In this document: positions 44,636-54,096 of the stretch, in pieces
How positions within the stretch are numbered: the first letter of the stretch is position 1
Layout of the letters: each line of letters begins with the position of its first letter
Assembly: GCF_009392895.1 (NCBI RefSeq)
Contig: NZ_CP045488.1
Coordinates: 3,224,001 to 3,288,000 of the forward strand
DNA from: Natronorubrum aibiense
GTDB lineage: Archaea; Halobacteriota; Halobacteria; Halobacteriales; Natrialbaceae
Length of the DNA stretch: 64,000 nucleotides
Reading direction: 5' to 3'
Position numbers and translations under genes: made by a program
The notes under the pieces: generated by a model
What the model saw: only the letters and a program-made list of their open reading frames with translations
What the model was told of the DNA's origin: nothing
The model's database searches: none

Positions 44636-45790
44636 TTACAGCGACGACCAGGATTTGCGGGCTTCGTTCCAGGAGGTGATATCCGCGATCCAGCGGGCGG
44701 CGATCATCTTTTTGAGATTCTTCGCGGCGAAGCCGCCGAACGTATCGACGGGCAACATATCGACGTCGTGGGCGATCGCTTCGTCGCCGACGGAGATGAC
44801 GGTTCCCTTGTCGTCGTGTTCCCAGGTCTTGAGCGGGCGGTTTTCGATGGCACGGGCGATGTTCTCGCCGGCGACCTCAGCGGCCTGCCAGGCGGCCTGT
44901 GCGGTCGGCGGTGCGGGCTGGTCGCCCTGATCGATGATCGCCGAGTCGCCGATTGCGAAGACGCGCTCGTTGGTGGTCTGGAAGTTGGCCTTCGTGTTGA
45001 CGCGGTTGTGTTCTTTCTCGAGGTCGGCGTCGTCGAGTGCGTCACGGCCCGTAATGCCGCCGGTCCAGACGAGGACGTCGTGTTCGAGGGGTTCGCCTTC
45101 ATCGAACTCGATGACCTCGTCGGTCGCTTCCGTGATCGGATCGTCCGTATGGATGCGGACGCCGGCGTCCTCGAGCAGGTCACGCAGGGCCTGCTGGCAC
45201 TCCGGATCGTTGCCGGGGAAGATTTCGTCGAGCGCTTCGACGAGGTGGATCTCGAGCGGTGCGCGGTGGGCGTCGCGGAACTCCGCGATCTCACCGGCGG
45301 TCTGGATTCCCGAGAGCCCTGCCCCACCGATGACGACCTGTGCAGGCTCGCCGCGGGTGGCGTCCTGACTGGCCTGTTTGACGGCGTCGTGAATCTCGAG
45401 TGCGTCGTCGAGGCTTTTGAGCGTCAGCGAGTGCTCTTCGAGGCCGGGGATGCCGTAGTAAGCGGTCTGGCTACCGAGGCCGACGAGGACGTAGTCGTAC
45501 TCGACGTCCTCGCTGTCAGCGAGTTCGACGACCTGGTCGTCGACGTCAAGTCCGACCACTTCGTCCTGGATAAATCGGGTCGACGGATCTGCGATCTGGT
45601 TGATCGGGAACGTGATATCCGAGCGAACGCTCGGATCACGAATCACACGGTGTGACTCGTGAAGTACGAGATGATAATCGACGTCCGCAATCCATGTCAA
45701 CCGCACGCTGCCCCCGAGCTCCGACTGGAGTTTCTTGATCGTCCCGGTGCCAGCGTAACCGGCTCCGAGCACGACGACGTTCTCAGTCAT
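44636..45790 (-). CDS. FAD-dependent oxidoreductase, type II NADH dehydrogenase-like
   Basis: 384 aa. The FAD dinucleotide fold is VVVLGAGYAGTGTIKKL at the N-terminus, the second is QVVIGGAGLSGIQTAGEIAEF, and the FAD-binding RVFAIGDSA comes near residue 290. The arrangement fits NDH-2, which passes electrons from NADH to quinone without pumping protons. A C-terminal helix rich in aromatic and basic residues (KNLKKMIAARWIADITSWNEARKSW) may attach it to the membrane. Sulfide:quinone oxidoreductase is an alternative, but no conserved redox cysteines are visible. Confidence 0.82.
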   Translation of the reverse strand: MTENVVVLGAGYAGTGTIKKLQSELGGSVRLTWIADVDYHLVLHESHRVIRDPSVRSDITFPINQIADPSTRFIQDEVVGLDVDDQVVELADSEDVEYDYVLVGLGSQTAYYGIPGLEEHSLTLKSLDDALEIHDAVKQASQDATRGEPAQVVIGGAGLSGIQTAGEIAEFRDAHRAPLEIHLVEALDEIFPGNDPECQQALRDLLEDAGVRIHTDDPITEATDEVIEFDEGEPLEHDVLVWTGGITGRDALDDADLEKEHNRVNTKANFQTTNERVFAIGDSAIIDQGDQPAPPTAQAAWQAAEVAGENIARAIENRPLKTWEHDDKGTVISVGDEAIAHDVDMLPVDTFGGFAAKNLKKMIAARWIADITSWNEARKSWSSL

Positions 45791-45904
45791 ACCTAACAGT
45801 CAGAAACACTACGATACAAAGGTGTTGGAACTCACATTGGGTGTTGTGTGTTGTCAGTGAACACGTTCCGGTACACGTGTGCTGTTACGAGACGTGCGAC
45901 TGGC

Positions 45905-46825
45905 TCAGAGGATCCGCTTCCCGAACGCGCTCGCAGCGAGTTCGGCCGCGAGTGTCGCCGTCTCGTTGCCCTCGTCGAGAATAGGGTTCACCTCGACGAC
46001 GTCCATCGAACGGAGGATTCCATCGCGCTCGTGGCGACGGGAGACGGTCTCGAGGGCGGCATGGGCTTCCCGATAGGTGACGCCGCCGCGAACGGGCGTC
46101 CCGACGCCGGGTGCCGTTTTGGGATCGAGCCAGTCTAAATCGAGACTAACGTGGACACCGTCAGTGTCGGTCGTCGCAACGTCGAGTGCATTCTCGACGA
46201 CCGCCGTCATTCCTCGCTCGTCGATATCGGCCATCGTGAAAGCCGTCATCTCGCTGTCGCGAAGCAGGTCGCGTTCGCGCTCGTCGATGCTTCGAAGACC
46301 GACGTACGCGATCGACTCCTCGTTGACGCGGGGCGCATGAGCCCACGTCATGTCCGCGAACGCACCCCGTCCGAGCGTTGCGGCCAGAGGCATTCCGTGG
46401 ACGTTACCACTGGGGGAAGTCTCGGGTGTGTTGAGGTCGGCGTGGGCGTCGAACCAGATCGCCCCGAGGTCGGCATCGCTGGACGAGCCCCGCATCGAGC
46501 CGATTGCGACCGAGTGATCCCCACCCAGCACGAGCGGAAACTCGCCGTTGTCGAGGATCGCTTCGACCCGATCGGCCAGTCGCGTACAGACGTCCTCGAC
46601 TTCCCGAAGGAACTTCGCGTGTCCTTGCGTCGGCTGCTCGACGTCCGGATCGCGCTCTTCGGCTCGGGGGATCGAAAGGTCGCCTGCGTCGACTGGATCG
46701 ACACCCGCACGCGAGAGGCCATCGGCGAGTCCCGCGTACCGGATCGCCGACGGCCCCATGTCGACGCCACGGCGATCGGCACCGTAGTCCATCGGTGCTC
46801 CGATGATTTTGATAGGTTGTCCCAT
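45905..46825 (-). CDS. rocF: arginase
   Basis: 306 aa, usual arginase length. It hydrolyses arginine to ornithine and urea. Two-manganese-site residues are His104 (GGDHSVAIGS), Asp126, His128 and Asp130 (WFDAHADLNTP), and Asp229/Asp231 (VSLDLDWLDP). NVHGMPLA and VEVNPILDEGNETA are also as in arginases; the SGNVHGMPLA stretch distinguishes arginase from agmatinase. It is an isolated gene between ndh-like and DtxR genes. Confidence 0.93.
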   Translation of the reverse strand: MGQPIKIIGAPMDYGADRRGVDMGPSAIRYAGLADGLSRAGVDPVDAGDLSIPRAEERDPDVEQPTQGHAKFLREVEDVCTRLADRVEAILDNGEFPLVLGGDHSVAIGSMRGSSSDADLGAIWFDAHADLNTPETSPSGNVHGMPLAATLGRGAFADMTWAHAPRVNEESIAYVGLRSIDERERDLLRDSEMTAFTMADIDERGMTAVVENALDVATTDTDGVHVSLDLDWLDPKTAPGVGTPVRGGVTYREAHAALETVSRRHERDGILRSMDVVEVNPILDEGNETATLAAELAASAFGKRIL

Positions 46826-46878
46826 ACGAATGCTACAGTCCGACGCGGTTTGATCGTGGCGATCGAGTGAGCGACAGA

Positions 46879-46900
46879 TTTAGGGCTAGATGGGGCTAAA
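46879..46900. promoter_or_regulatory. possible DtxR-family operator upstream of its own gene
   Basis: TTTAG and CTAAA flank GGCTAGATGGGG, 12 bases before the first ATG of the regulator. The flanking pentamers are inverted and similar to TTAGA/TCTAA boxes upstream of the ZIP gene. Confidence 0.35.
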
Positions 46901-46911
46901 ACAGGGTTACG

Positions 46912-47592
46912 ATGATGCTGAGCGACGTGATGGAAGACTATCTCAAGGCGATTTACCAGCTCCAGCGCGAGACCGACGACCGAATCAAGACGTCGGCCAT
47001 CGCCGACGAGCTGGACGTCACGTCGCCGACCGTCACCAGTATGCTCGACAAACTCGAGGACCGTGGGCTCGTCGACCGCGAGAAGTACCGCGGCGTCACG
47101 CTGACCGACGAGGGCGAAACAGTCGCCCTCGAGGTCATTCGCCACCACCGGCTGCTCGAGGCCTATCTCACCGAACACCTCGATTACGACTGGGCGGAGG
47201 TCCACGAGGAAGCCGATCGGCTCGAACACCACATCAGCGAGAACTTCGAGGCACGCGTCGCAGACATCCTCGACCAGCCCGAAGTTGACCCTCACGGATC
47301 GCCGATCCCCAGCGCCGACCTCGAACCACCGGAACGACCCGACGGCGAGTCCGTCACCGAGTTCGAAGAAGGCGACGTCGTGATCGTCGAGGAAGTCGCA
47401 GACCGTGACGCCGAAGTGCTCTCGTATCTCGCTGACCACGGCGTCGAGCCGGGCGTCGAACTCGAAATCGTCGAGGTCGCTCCCTTCGGCATGGTGACAG
47501 CACGCTCGAGCGGTCGCGACGGCTCCGTTTCGCTGCCCGAATCCGTGGCCCATCACGTCCGCGTCGCCGCACCGCCGGAACTCGAACGATAA
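46912..47592 (+). CDS. DtxR/MntR/SirR-family metal-dependent repressor
   Basis: 226 aa. The N-terminal winged helix reads SDVMEDYLKAIYQLQRETDDRIKTSAIADELDVTSPTVTSMLDKLEDRGLVDREKYRGVTLTDEG. The dimer and metal-binding domain follows (HHRLLEAYLTEHLDYDWAEVHEEADRLEHHISENFEARV), and an SH3-like FeoA domain ends the chain (residues about 150-226, GVELEIVEVAPFGMVTARSSG). Members sense Fe or Mn and repress uptake genes. The ZIP transporter gene lies directly downstream on the same strand. ATG at 46912 or 46915. Confidence 0.92.
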   Translation: MMLSDVMEDYLKAIYQLQRETDDRIKTSAIADELDVTSPTVTSMLDKLEDRGLVDREKYRGVTLTDEGETVALEVIRHHRLLEAYLTEHLDYDWAEVHEEADRLEHHISENFEARVADILDQPEVDPHGSPIPSADLEPPERPDGESVTEFEEGDVVIVEEVADRDAEVLSYLADHGVEPGVELEIVEVAPFGMVTARSSGRDGSVSLPESVAHHVRVAAPPELER

Positions 47593-47637
47593 CGAGTACC
47601 GAACCTCGTTCGACCAGTAATTCTTCGCCCCAGTGGA

Positions 47638-47653
47638 TTTAGACCGAATCTAG
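47638..47653. promoter_or_regulatory. candidate DtxR-family operator 1 upstream of the ZIP gene
   Basis: TTTAGACCGAATCTAG shows a near-palindromic TTAGA...TCTAG arrangement. It shares the left half TTTAGACCG with operator 2. Confidence 0.4.
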
Positions 47654-47672
47654 TCGAATATTCGTGGAAAAG

Positions 47673-47680
47673 GTATATGT
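47673..47680 (+). promoter_or_regulatory. TATA-like element of the ZIP gene
   Basis: GTATATGT lies directly before operator 2. With the usual 25-base spacing, transcription would start near 47703, at the ATG of a short leader ORF. Confidence 0.5.
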
Positions 47681-47694
47681 TTAGACCGCTCTAA
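47681..47694. promoter_or_regulatory. candidate DtxR-family operator 2 just after the TATA element
   Basis: TTAGACCGCTCTAA is a 5-base inverted repeat (TTAGA/TCTAA) with a 4-base centre. Its place between the TATA element and the expected start would let a bound repressor block initiation. Confidence 0.45.
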
Positions 47695-47704
47695 TCATTT
47701 GCCA

Positions 47705-47749
47705 ATGACGAGCCAATTTTCTGTTTCAGGGGGTGAGTGTCGTTCGTGA
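47705..47749 (+). CDS. 14-codon leader ORF before the ZIP gene
   Basis: MTSQFSVSGGECRS followed by TGA. The stop overlaps the ATG of the ZIP gene as TGATG. It starts where the mRNA should begin if the TATA at 47673 is used. It may couple translation; it may also be chance. Confidence 0.35.
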   Translation: MTSQFSVSGGECRS

Positions 47750-48678
47750 TGCAACGATCGGTCGACGATCTCCCGCGGTGGATACTCGCTGTCGGGCCGG
47801 TGTTCGTTCTCATCGGCGCGCTCGTCGTCCTTTCTGTCACGGCACCGTTCGAGGATCTCTCGTCAGCTGAGACCGCGAGCACCGTCGAAATCGTCTGGAT
47901 GGTGACGATTATCGGTGCGATTGCGGGCCTCGCACCGGTCGCGATCGGCATGCTCTGGTTCCCGTTTATCCGTGATCTCGATCCACGATATCTCCACGCG
48001 TTCATGGCGTTGGCTGCCGGCGTTCTCGCGTTTATCGCCGTCGAAATGAGCAAAGAGATCGTCGCCTACGGCGCTACGGTCGCCAGTCCACTCACTGCGG
48101 GGGCAGTGACCATCGTCGGTGTCGGCGGAACGTTCGTCACGATGCACGTCGCCAGTGCGTGGCGACAGCACGAGATGGCAAGCCGACACAAAAGCGGCCT
48201 CCACATCGCCTACCTCGTCGCGCTCGCACTGGGACTTCACAGCATCGGCGAAGGGCTCGGCATCGGCGTCGCCTACGTGCAGGGGGATGCGACGCTCGTA
48301 ATGTTGCTCGTCTTGGCGTTTGTCATGCACAACGTGATGGAGGGACCGACCATTGTCGCTGCCGTCGCTCGTGAGACGGAAACACCGCCGCTTCGCCACT
48401 TCGCCGCGATGGGGATCATCGCCGGCGCGCCGGTCATCCTCGGCGGCTGGGTCGGCAGCTTCGCGAACGCGCCGCTGGTTGCTATGCTGTTTTATGCGAT
48501 CGCTATTGGAGCGATCGTTCAGGTTCTCCTCGAGGTCGCGGAACTCATCCGATTCGACGCCGAAGCCGTCCTGAGCCGGACGAACACGGCGACGTTCGTC
48601 GGCGGCTTCGTCCTCATGTTCGTCCTCGAGGACGTCCTCGTCGACGTCGTCCTCGAGGGATGGCTCGTTCCCGTCTGA
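47749..48678 (+). CDS. ZIP-family divalent metal transporter
   Basis: 309 aa with eight hydrophobic segments. ZIP signatures are HSIGEGLGIGVAYVQGD (helix 4) and VMHNVMEGPTIVAAVARE (helix 5), which carry the metal-binding His and Glu residues; a His/Arg-containing loop (WRQHEMASRHKSGLHIAYL) precedes them. It imports Zn2+, Fe2+ or Mn2+ into the cytoplasm. I use the ATG at 47749; GTG at 47746 or 47737 would add 1-4 residues. A GGGGGTGA ribosome-binding-like stretch lies at 47729-47736. The DtxR gene upstream and the palindromes suggest metal regulation. Confidence 0.9.
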   Translation: MQRSVDDLPRWILAVGPVFVLIGALVVLSVTAPFEDLSSAETASTVEIVWMVTIIGAIAGLAPVAIGMLWFPFIRDLDPRYLHAFMALAAGVLAFIAVEMSKEIVAYGATVASPLTAGAVTIVGVGGTFVTMHVASAWRQHEMASRHKSGLHIAYLVALALGLHSIGEGLGIGVAYVQGDATLVMLLVLAFVMHNVMEGPTIVAAVARETETPPLRHFAAMGIIAGAPVILGGWVGSFANAPLVAMLFYAIAIGAIVQVLLEVAELIRFDAEAVLSRTNTATFVGGFVLMFVLEDVLVDVVLEGWLVPV

Positions 48679-48896
48679 GACGGCAACTCAGACGTGCTGC
48701 CGTCAAATTGTCCGATGAAATCGGCTTCGGAAAGACCTGAACCCGGGAATTGTGGGGGTGCGACACAACAGACACGAACTCACAGACGGACACTGAAGCA
48801 AAACGCCTTACTAGGCGTGGCTCAAACATCAAAATCCTAGTGAAACAGCCTGACTCACCCGTCGGGTTTAAGGAAATCAACTACGAATATCACAGT

Positions 48897-49430
48897 ATGT
48901 CATCCATCGAACTCACCCCCAGCCAGAAGAAAATCCTCCGCGCATTGACAAACCTTCACAAGGAATCCGAATCCGCGATCAAAGGTGAGGACATTGCCGA
49001 GCAGGTCGACCGCAACCCCGGCACGATTCGCAACCAGATGCAGAGTCTCAAAGCCTTGCAACTGGTCGAAGGTGTACCCGGGCCAAAAGGTGGCTACAAA
49101 CCGACCGCAGCAGCCTACGAAGCGCTCGAGATTCAACAGATGGACGATCCAGCCTCCGTCCCACTCGAGCACGAGGGCGAACCCGTCACCGACGTTATCG
49201 TCGAAGAGATCGACCTCTCGAGTGTCCACCATCCCGAACTCTGCCGTGCCGAGATCCACATGCAGGGCTCGATGAGCGATATCTCCGAGGACGATTCGAT
49301 TATCGTCGGCCCGACGCCGCTTTCGAAACTCGTCATCGAGGGCCGTGTCGACGGCAAAGACGATACCAACAACATTCTCATCCTCCGAATCGAGGACATG
49401 GTCGCACCTGCAGAGGAACCGGCCCACTAA
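48897..49430 (+). CDS. winged-helix transcriptional regulator (Rrf2-like in haloarchaea)
   Basis: 177 aa. The N-terminal winged helix is LTPSQKKILRALTNLHKESESAIKGEDIAEQVDRNPGTIRNQMQSLKALQLVEGVPGPKGGYKPTAAAYEAL. The C-terminal half (residues about 95-177) is acidic and beta-rich with VTDVIVEEIDLSSVHHPELCRAEIHMQGSM and ISEDDSIIVGPTPLSKLVIEGRVDGKDDTNNILIL, and may bind a ligand. Haloarchaeal copies of this type are often annotated as Rrf2 family, but there are no cluster cysteines as in IscR. The ATG at 48897 directly precedes the HTH. Confidence 0.6.
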   Translation: MSSIELTPSQKKILRALTNLHKESESAIKGEDIAEQVDRNPGTIRNQMQSLKALQLVEGVPGPKGGYKPTAAAYEALEIQQMDDPASVPLEHEGEPVTDVIVEEIDLSSVHHPELCRAEIHMQGSMSDISEDDSIIVGPTPLSKLVIEGRVDGKDDTNNILILRIEDMVAPAEEPAH

Positions 49431-49590
49431 GGCACGCTCGTCGCTGGTGCCCCGTCTCACTGTCGCTCAACTCGACTGAGCGCTCGGGTGTGAGTCGATG
49501 GCCCATGACCGATCTTCGCCCGTCGTCACCGGCCGGTTCGCCGACTCCTCACTCGATTCGATCGACGGATGCGACGCTCCGGAGGTACTG

Positions 49591-49600
49591 CACGAAAAAA
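49591..49600 (-). terminator. oligo-T terminator of the gyrBA operon
   Basis: The minus strand reads CCGTTTTTTCGTG about 24 bases past the gyrA stop, after a GC-rich stretch. Confidence 0.5.
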
Positions 49601-49623
49601 CGGCCACGCTGTGCGCGCCGTAG

Positions 49624-52098
49624 TTAGTTTTCTTCGCTGTCGGCCGTTGCCGCCGCCGGTATCTCGTCGACGCTTGCGACTGCGTCGCCATCCTCGACGG
49701 CCATGACGATTACGCCCATGGTGTTGCGCCCGACCGTGGAGATCTCGTCGACACCCGTGCGGACGATCTGACCGCGTTCGCTCATCATCACGAGTTCGTC
49801 GTCGTCGGCGACGGCTTTGACGGCCGTCACCGGGCCGTTTCGATCGCCCGTTTTGATGTCGATTAGCCCCTTCCCGTAGCGTGACTGGGTGCGATACTCC
49901 GAGAGGCGAGTGCGCTTGCCGTACCCGTTTCGGGTCACGGTCAGCAGCGCCCGCTCGTCGTCTTCGTCGGTTGCGACCAGCCCAGCGACCGCATCGTCGC
50001 CCTCGAGTTTGATCCCGTTGACACCGCGGGCGTTGCGGCCCATCGAGCGAACTTCGCTCTCGTCGAAGCGGATCGTCATCCCGCCTTCGGTCGCAATAAC
50101 CAGGTCCTTCGAGCCGTCGGTGACTTCGACGTCGACGAGTGCATCGCCGTCCTCGAGATCGGCGGCGATGATCCCGGTCGAACGGATGTTATCGAACTCG
50201 GAGCCGGCAGTTCGCTTGACGTAGCCGTTCCGAGTCGCCATCGTCACGTACTCGCCGTTACCGAAGGCGTCCGTGTCGACGATGGCCGTGATATCCTCGC
50301 CGGGCTCGAGATCGAGGATGTTAACTGCGGATTTCCCGCGGGCCGTCCGGCCCATCTCGGGGATCTCGTAGGTCTTGAGCTGATAGACTTTCCCCTGATT
50401 GGTAAAGCACAGGAGGTAGTCGTGGGTGTTCGCGCGGAACACCGTCGTGACGCGGTCGCCGTCTTTGACGTCCGCGCCGATGATCCCCTTGCCGCCACGA
50501 CCCTGCGGGCTGAACTGATCGATCGGCATCCGCTTGACGTAGTCGTCTTCGGTCATGACGACGAACACCTCCTCCTCCGGGATGAGATCCTCGTGGGTGA
50601 CCGTCCCCTGATCCTCGACGATCGAGGTTCGGCGGTCGTCGCCGTACTCGGCTTTGATCTCGCGGAGTTCGTCTTTGATGACCGCGAGCAGTTCCTGCTC
50701 GCTCTCGAGAATCGTCGTCAGGCGTTCGATCTCGGCTTGGACCTCCTCGTACTCGGCTTCGATCTCGGCCGTCTCCATCGAGGTGAGGCTGCCGAGTTGC
50801 ATCCGGACGATGTGTTCCGCTTGGGCCTGTGAGAAGTCATACGTCTCCTGGAGAGCCGTTTTCGCGGCCGACCGATCCTCGCTATTGCGGATCAGTTCGA
50901 CGACGTCGTCGGCGTTCTCGACGGCCGTCAGTCGGCCCTCTAAGATATGGGCTCGGTCCTCGGCTTCCTCGAGGTCGTACTCGCTGCGTCGACGGACGAC
51001 TTCGCGGCGGTGAGCGACGTACTCCTCGAGCGTCTCTCTGAGTGAGAGCACCTGTGGCTGGCCGTCGACCAGCGCGAGGTTGATGACGCCGAACGTCTTC
51101 TCGAGGTGGTTCTCGAGCAGTTTGTTCTTGACGACCTCGACGTTCGCGCCACGTTTGCACTCGATGACGATGCGGACGCCGTCGCGGTCGGACTCGTCGC
51201 GCAGGTCGGAGATGCCCTCGATCTCGCCCTCGTTGACGTCGTCGGCGATACGTTCGACCAGCCGGGCCTTGTTGGCCTGGTAGGGGAGTTCGGTGATGAC
51301 GATGCGCTCGCGGCCGTTTTTCCACTCCTCGACCTCGAACTCGGCCCGTACGCGGATGCGCCCGCGTCCGGTCTTGTACGCCGAATAAATGGCGTCGCGG
51401 CCGACGATGTTCGCGCCAGTCGGAAAGTCTGGACCCTTGACGTGGTCCATCAAATCCTCCACAGTTGCGTCGGGGTTGTCGATGAGTTCGATCGTCGCGT
51501 CGATCACCTCACCGAGGTTGTGCGGCGGGATGTTCGTGCTCATTCCGACCGCGATCCCCGAGGACCCGTTCACCAGCAGGTTCGGGAACGCCGCCGGCAG
51601 GACGTCGGGTTCCTGCAGTCGGTCGTCGTAGTTCGCCGAGAAGTCGACCGTGTCCTTGTCGATATCCTCGAGCAACTCCTCGGAGACGGATGCCATCCGC
51701 GCCTCAGTATACCGGGGCGCGGCGGCCGGGTCACCGTCCATCGAGCCGAAGTTCCCCTGCCCGTCGACGAGCGGATAGCGCATCGAGAAGTCCTGAGCCA
51801 TCCGGACGAGCGTGTCGTAGATCGCGCTGTCGCCGTGAGGGTGGTAGTCACCCATCGTCTCCCCGACGATCGAGGACGACTTGCGGTGGGAAGAGCCACT
51901 CGAGACGCCCATCTCGTGCATCGCGTACAGAATGCGTCGGTGGACTGGCTTGAGGCCATCCCGGACGTCCGGGAGGGCACGCCCCGCGATGACGGACATC
52001 GCGTAGTCGATATACGACTGCTCCATCTCGTCTTCGATGCGGACGTTTTCGATCGCCCGTGCCTCTACGTCGGTCGGTTCGGGTACGTCTGAACTCAT
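49624..52098 (-). CDS. gyrA: DNA gyrase subunit A
   Basis: 824 aa. Catalytic Tyr130 is in [10 protein letters not shown]. The quinolone-resistance region reads [12 protein letters not shown] with Ser91 and Asp95 in the positions of E. coli Ser83 and Asp87, the susceptible form. The C-terminal beta-pinwheel has the GyrA box as SPQGRGGKG near residue 529, needed for wrapping DNA and negative supercoiling. It starts 17 bases after the gyrB stop, as one operon. Haloarchaea took gyrase from bacteria. Confidence 0.96.
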   Translation of the reverse strand: MSSDVPEPTDVEARAIENVRIEDEMEQSYIDYAMSVIAGRALPDVRDGLKPVHRRILYAMHEMGVSSGSSHRKSSSIVGETMGDYHPHGDSAIYDTLVRMAQDFSMRYPLVDGQGNFGSMDGDPAAAPRYTEARMASVSEELLEDIDKDTVDFSANYDDRLQEPDVLPAAFPNLLVNGSSGIAVGMSTNIPPHNLGEVIDATIELIDNPDATVEDLMDHVKGPDFPTGANIVGRDAIYSAYKTGRGRIRVRAEFEVEEWKNGRERIVITELPYQANKARLVERIADDVNEGEIEGISDLRDESDRDGVRIVIECKRGANVEVVKNKLLENHLEKTFGVINLALVDGQPQVLSLRETLEEYVAHRREVVRRRSEYDLEEAEDRAHILEGRLTAVENADDVVELIRNSEDRSAAKTALQETYDFSQAQAEHIVRMQLGSLTSMETAEIEAEYEEVQAEIERLTTILESEQELLAVIKDELREIKAEYGDDRRTSIVEDQGTVTHEDLIPEEEVFVVMTEDDYVKRMPIDQFSPQGRGGKGIIGADVKDGDRVTTVFRANTHDYLLCFTNQGKVYQLKTYEIPEMGRTARGKSAVNILDLEPGEDITAIVDTDAFGNGEYVTMATRNGYVKRTAGSEFDNIRSTGIIAADLEDGDALVDVEVTDGSKDLVIATEGGMTIRFDESEVRSMGRNARGVNGIKLEGDDAVAGLVATDEDDERALLTVTRNGYGKRTRLSEYRTQSRYGKGLIDIKTGDRNGPVTAVKAVADDDELVMMSERGQIVRTGVDEISTVGRNTMGVIVMAVEDGDAVASVDEIPAAATADSEEN

Positions 52099-52115
52099 AT
52101 ATTACCTCACCACAG

Positions 52116-54038
52116 TTAGATGTCGATCCACTCGGCTTCCGGCGCGTGTTCCTTGATGAACTGCTTGCGTGGCTCGACGGCGTCACCCATCAGGACGGAG
52201 AACATCTTGTCTGCCGCGGCCGCGTCCTCGATCGTGATCTGTTTGAGGATGCGGTTGTCAGGGTTCATCGTCGTCTCCCAGAGCTGCTCGGGGTTCATCT
52301 CGCCGAGTCCCTTGAAGCGCTGGACCTGCGTCGGATTGCCGTCGCATTTCTCCTCGACGATCTCGTCGCGTTCGGCGTCGGTCATCGCGTCGTAGGTCTC
52401 GCCTCGGTAGCGGATTCGATACAGCGGTGGCTGGGTCGCGTAGACGTAGCCACCCTCGAGCAACGGGCGCATGTGTCGGTAGAAGAACGTCAACAGCAGC
52501 GTCCGGATGTGTGCGCCGTCGACGTCGGCGTCCGTCGCCATGATGATCTTCTTGTAGCGGACGTCCTCGACGTCGAACTCGTCGCCGATCCCAGCGCCGA
52601 TCGCCGTGATCATGTTCCGAATTTCGTCGTTCTCGAGAATGCGATCGAGACGGTGTTTCTCGACGTTCAGGATCTTCCCCTTGATCGGAAGGACAGCCTG
52701 GAACTCGGGGTTACGGGCCTGTTTGGCGCTGCCGCCGGCGGAGTCACCCTCCGCGATGAACAGTTCGGCTTCGTCGGGATCTTTGGTCTGACAGTCCGCG
52801 AGTTTGCCGGGCAGCGAGGTCGACTCGAGGGCGGACTTGCGGCGTGTCAGTTCTTCGGCCTTCTGGGCGGCCTTGCGTGCTTTGGCAGCCTCGACGGCCT
52901 TGGTGATGATCGCTTCTGCGGTGTCGGGGTGTTCCTCGAAGTAGGTGCCAAGCCCCTCGTGCATCGCGCTCTCGACAATGCCTCGGACTTCGGAGTTACC
53001 GAGTTTCGTCTTCGTCTGGCCTTCGAACTGCGGGTCGGGGTGTTTGATCGAGATGACTGCAGTGAGTCCCTCGCGGATGTCCTCGCCTTTGAGGTTCTCG
53101 TCGAGGTCGCCCAGCAGATCGTTCTCGCCGGCGTAGTCGTTGACCGTCCGCGTGAGCGCGGTTTTGAAGCCGGTGAGGTGGCTGCCACCTTCGCGCGTGT
53201 TGATGTTGTTCGCGAAGGCGTGGATCGATCCCTGCAACTCCTCGGTGGCCTGCATCGCGACCTCGACTTCGATGTTCTGATCGGCGTCCTCGAAGTAGAT
53301 GACGTCCTCGTGCATCGCCGAGCGCGTTTCGTTTAGATACTCGACGAACTCACGGATACCGCCCTCGTACTCGTAGGTTTCCTCCGTCGGGCCGTCCTCG
53401 GCGCGTTCGTCACGCAGCGTGATTCGAACGCCGGAGTTGAGGAAGGCCAGTTCGCGAAGGCGATTCGAGAGCGTCGAGAAGGTGAAGTCACCGGTCTCGA
53501 AGATGCCGGTGTCGGGCCAGAATCGGATCGTCGTGCCCGTCCCTTCGTCCGGGTCCATATCGCGAACCCGCTCCATATCATCGACGGGTTCGCCCGCTTC
53601 GAAGGCGTGTTCGAAGACGCCGCCGTCGCGTTTGACCTCGACCTCGAGTCGGTTCGAGAGGGCGTTGACAACCGAGACGCCGACGCCGTGGAGGCCGCCG
53701 GAGACCTGGTAGGACTTGTTGTCGAACTTCCCACCCGCGTGGAGAACAGTAAGAATTACCTCAAGGGCCGGGCGGTCGTACTCGTCGTGTGTATCGACGG
53801 GGATGCCACGGCCGTCGTCTGCGACGCTCACCGACCCGTCGTCGTGTATGGAGACGGTGATATCGTCACAGTGACCTGCCAGTGCCTCGTCGATCGAGTT
53901 GTCCACCACTTCGTAGACGAGATGGTGGAGGCCTCGAGAATCGGTAGAGCCGATGTACATCGCCGGTCGCTTTCGCACAGCCTCCAGGCCTTCTAAGACC
54001 TGAATCTGTCCGGCGCCGTACTCGCTTTCCTGGGACAT
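52116..54038 (-). CDS. gyrB: DNA gyrase subunit B
   Basis: 640 aa. The ATPase domain begins GAGQIQVLEGLEAVRKRPAMYIGSTDSRGLHHLVYEVVDNSIDEALAGHCDD, and the Toprim domain has EGDSAGGSAKQARNPEFQAVLPIKGKILNVEK and MATDADVDGAHIRTLLLTFFYRHMRPLLEGGYVY. The C-terminus ends with GLGEMNPEQLWETTMNPDNR. This is the usual gyrase B length. I use the ATG at 54038, because the longer frame would start inside the promoter. It is transcribed first and followed by gyrA. Confidence 0.96.
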   Translation of the reverse strand: MSQESEYGAGQIQVLEGLEAVRKRPAMYIGSTDSRGLHHLVYEVVDNSIDEALAGHCDDITVSIHDDGSVSVADDGRGIPVDTHDEYDRPALEVILTVLHAGGKFDNKSYQVSGGLHGVGVSVVNALSNRLEVEVKRDGGVFEHAFEAGEPVDDMERVRDMDPDEGTGTTIRFWPDTGIFETGDFTFSTLSNRLRELAFLNSGVRITLRDERAEDGPTEETYEYEGGIREFVEYLNETRSAMHEDVIYFEDADQNIEVEVAMQATEELQGSIHAFANNINTREGGSHLTGFKTALTRTVNDYAGENDLLGDLDENLKGEDIREGLTAVISIKHPDPQFEGQTKTKLGNSEVRGIVESAMHEGLGTYFEEHPDTAEAIITKAVEAAKARKAAQKAEELTRRKSALESTSLPGKLADCQTKDPDEAELFIAEGDSAGGSAKQARNPEFQAVLPIKGKILNVEKHRLDRILENDEIRNMITAIGAGIGDEFDVEDVRYKKIIMATDADVDGAHIRTLLLTFFYRHMRPLLEGGYVYATQPPLYRIRYRGETYDAMTDAERDEIVEEKCDGNPTQVQRFKGLGEMNPEQLWETTMNPDNRILKQITIEDAAAADKMFSVLMGDAVEPRKQFIKEHAPEAEWIDI

Positions 54039-54070
54039 GTAAAACCTGCTTTCGGGTAGTGGTCCCCACC

Positions 54071-54078
54071 TAATAAAA
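54071..54078 (-). promoter_or_regulatory. TATA-like element of the gyrBA operon
   Basis: The minus strand reads TTTTATTA, 33-40 bases upstream of the gyrB ATG. Its upstream side is the alternating pyrimidine-purine run at 54081-54096. Confidence 0.5.
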
Positions 54079-54080
54079 GT

Positions 54081-54096
54081 CACGTGTACGCGCGCG
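54081..54096. promoter_or_regulatory. 16-base alternating pyrimidine-purine tract upstream of gyrB
   Basis: CACGTGTACGCGCGCG alternates without a break, followed by AGCGCGCA. Such runs tend to form Z-DNA under negative supercoiling. It sits immediately upstream of the gyrB TATA element. Confidence 0.5.

Noticed and set aside
44396-45655. 419-codon open frame on the plus strand opposite the NDH-2-like gene
   Set aside because: It also overlaps the end of the acyltransferase gene and lacks motifs; the minus strand has two dinucleotide-binding folds.
51106-53336. Long open frames on the plus strand opposite gyrA and gyrB
   Set aside because: They mirror the gyrase genes and have no family features.
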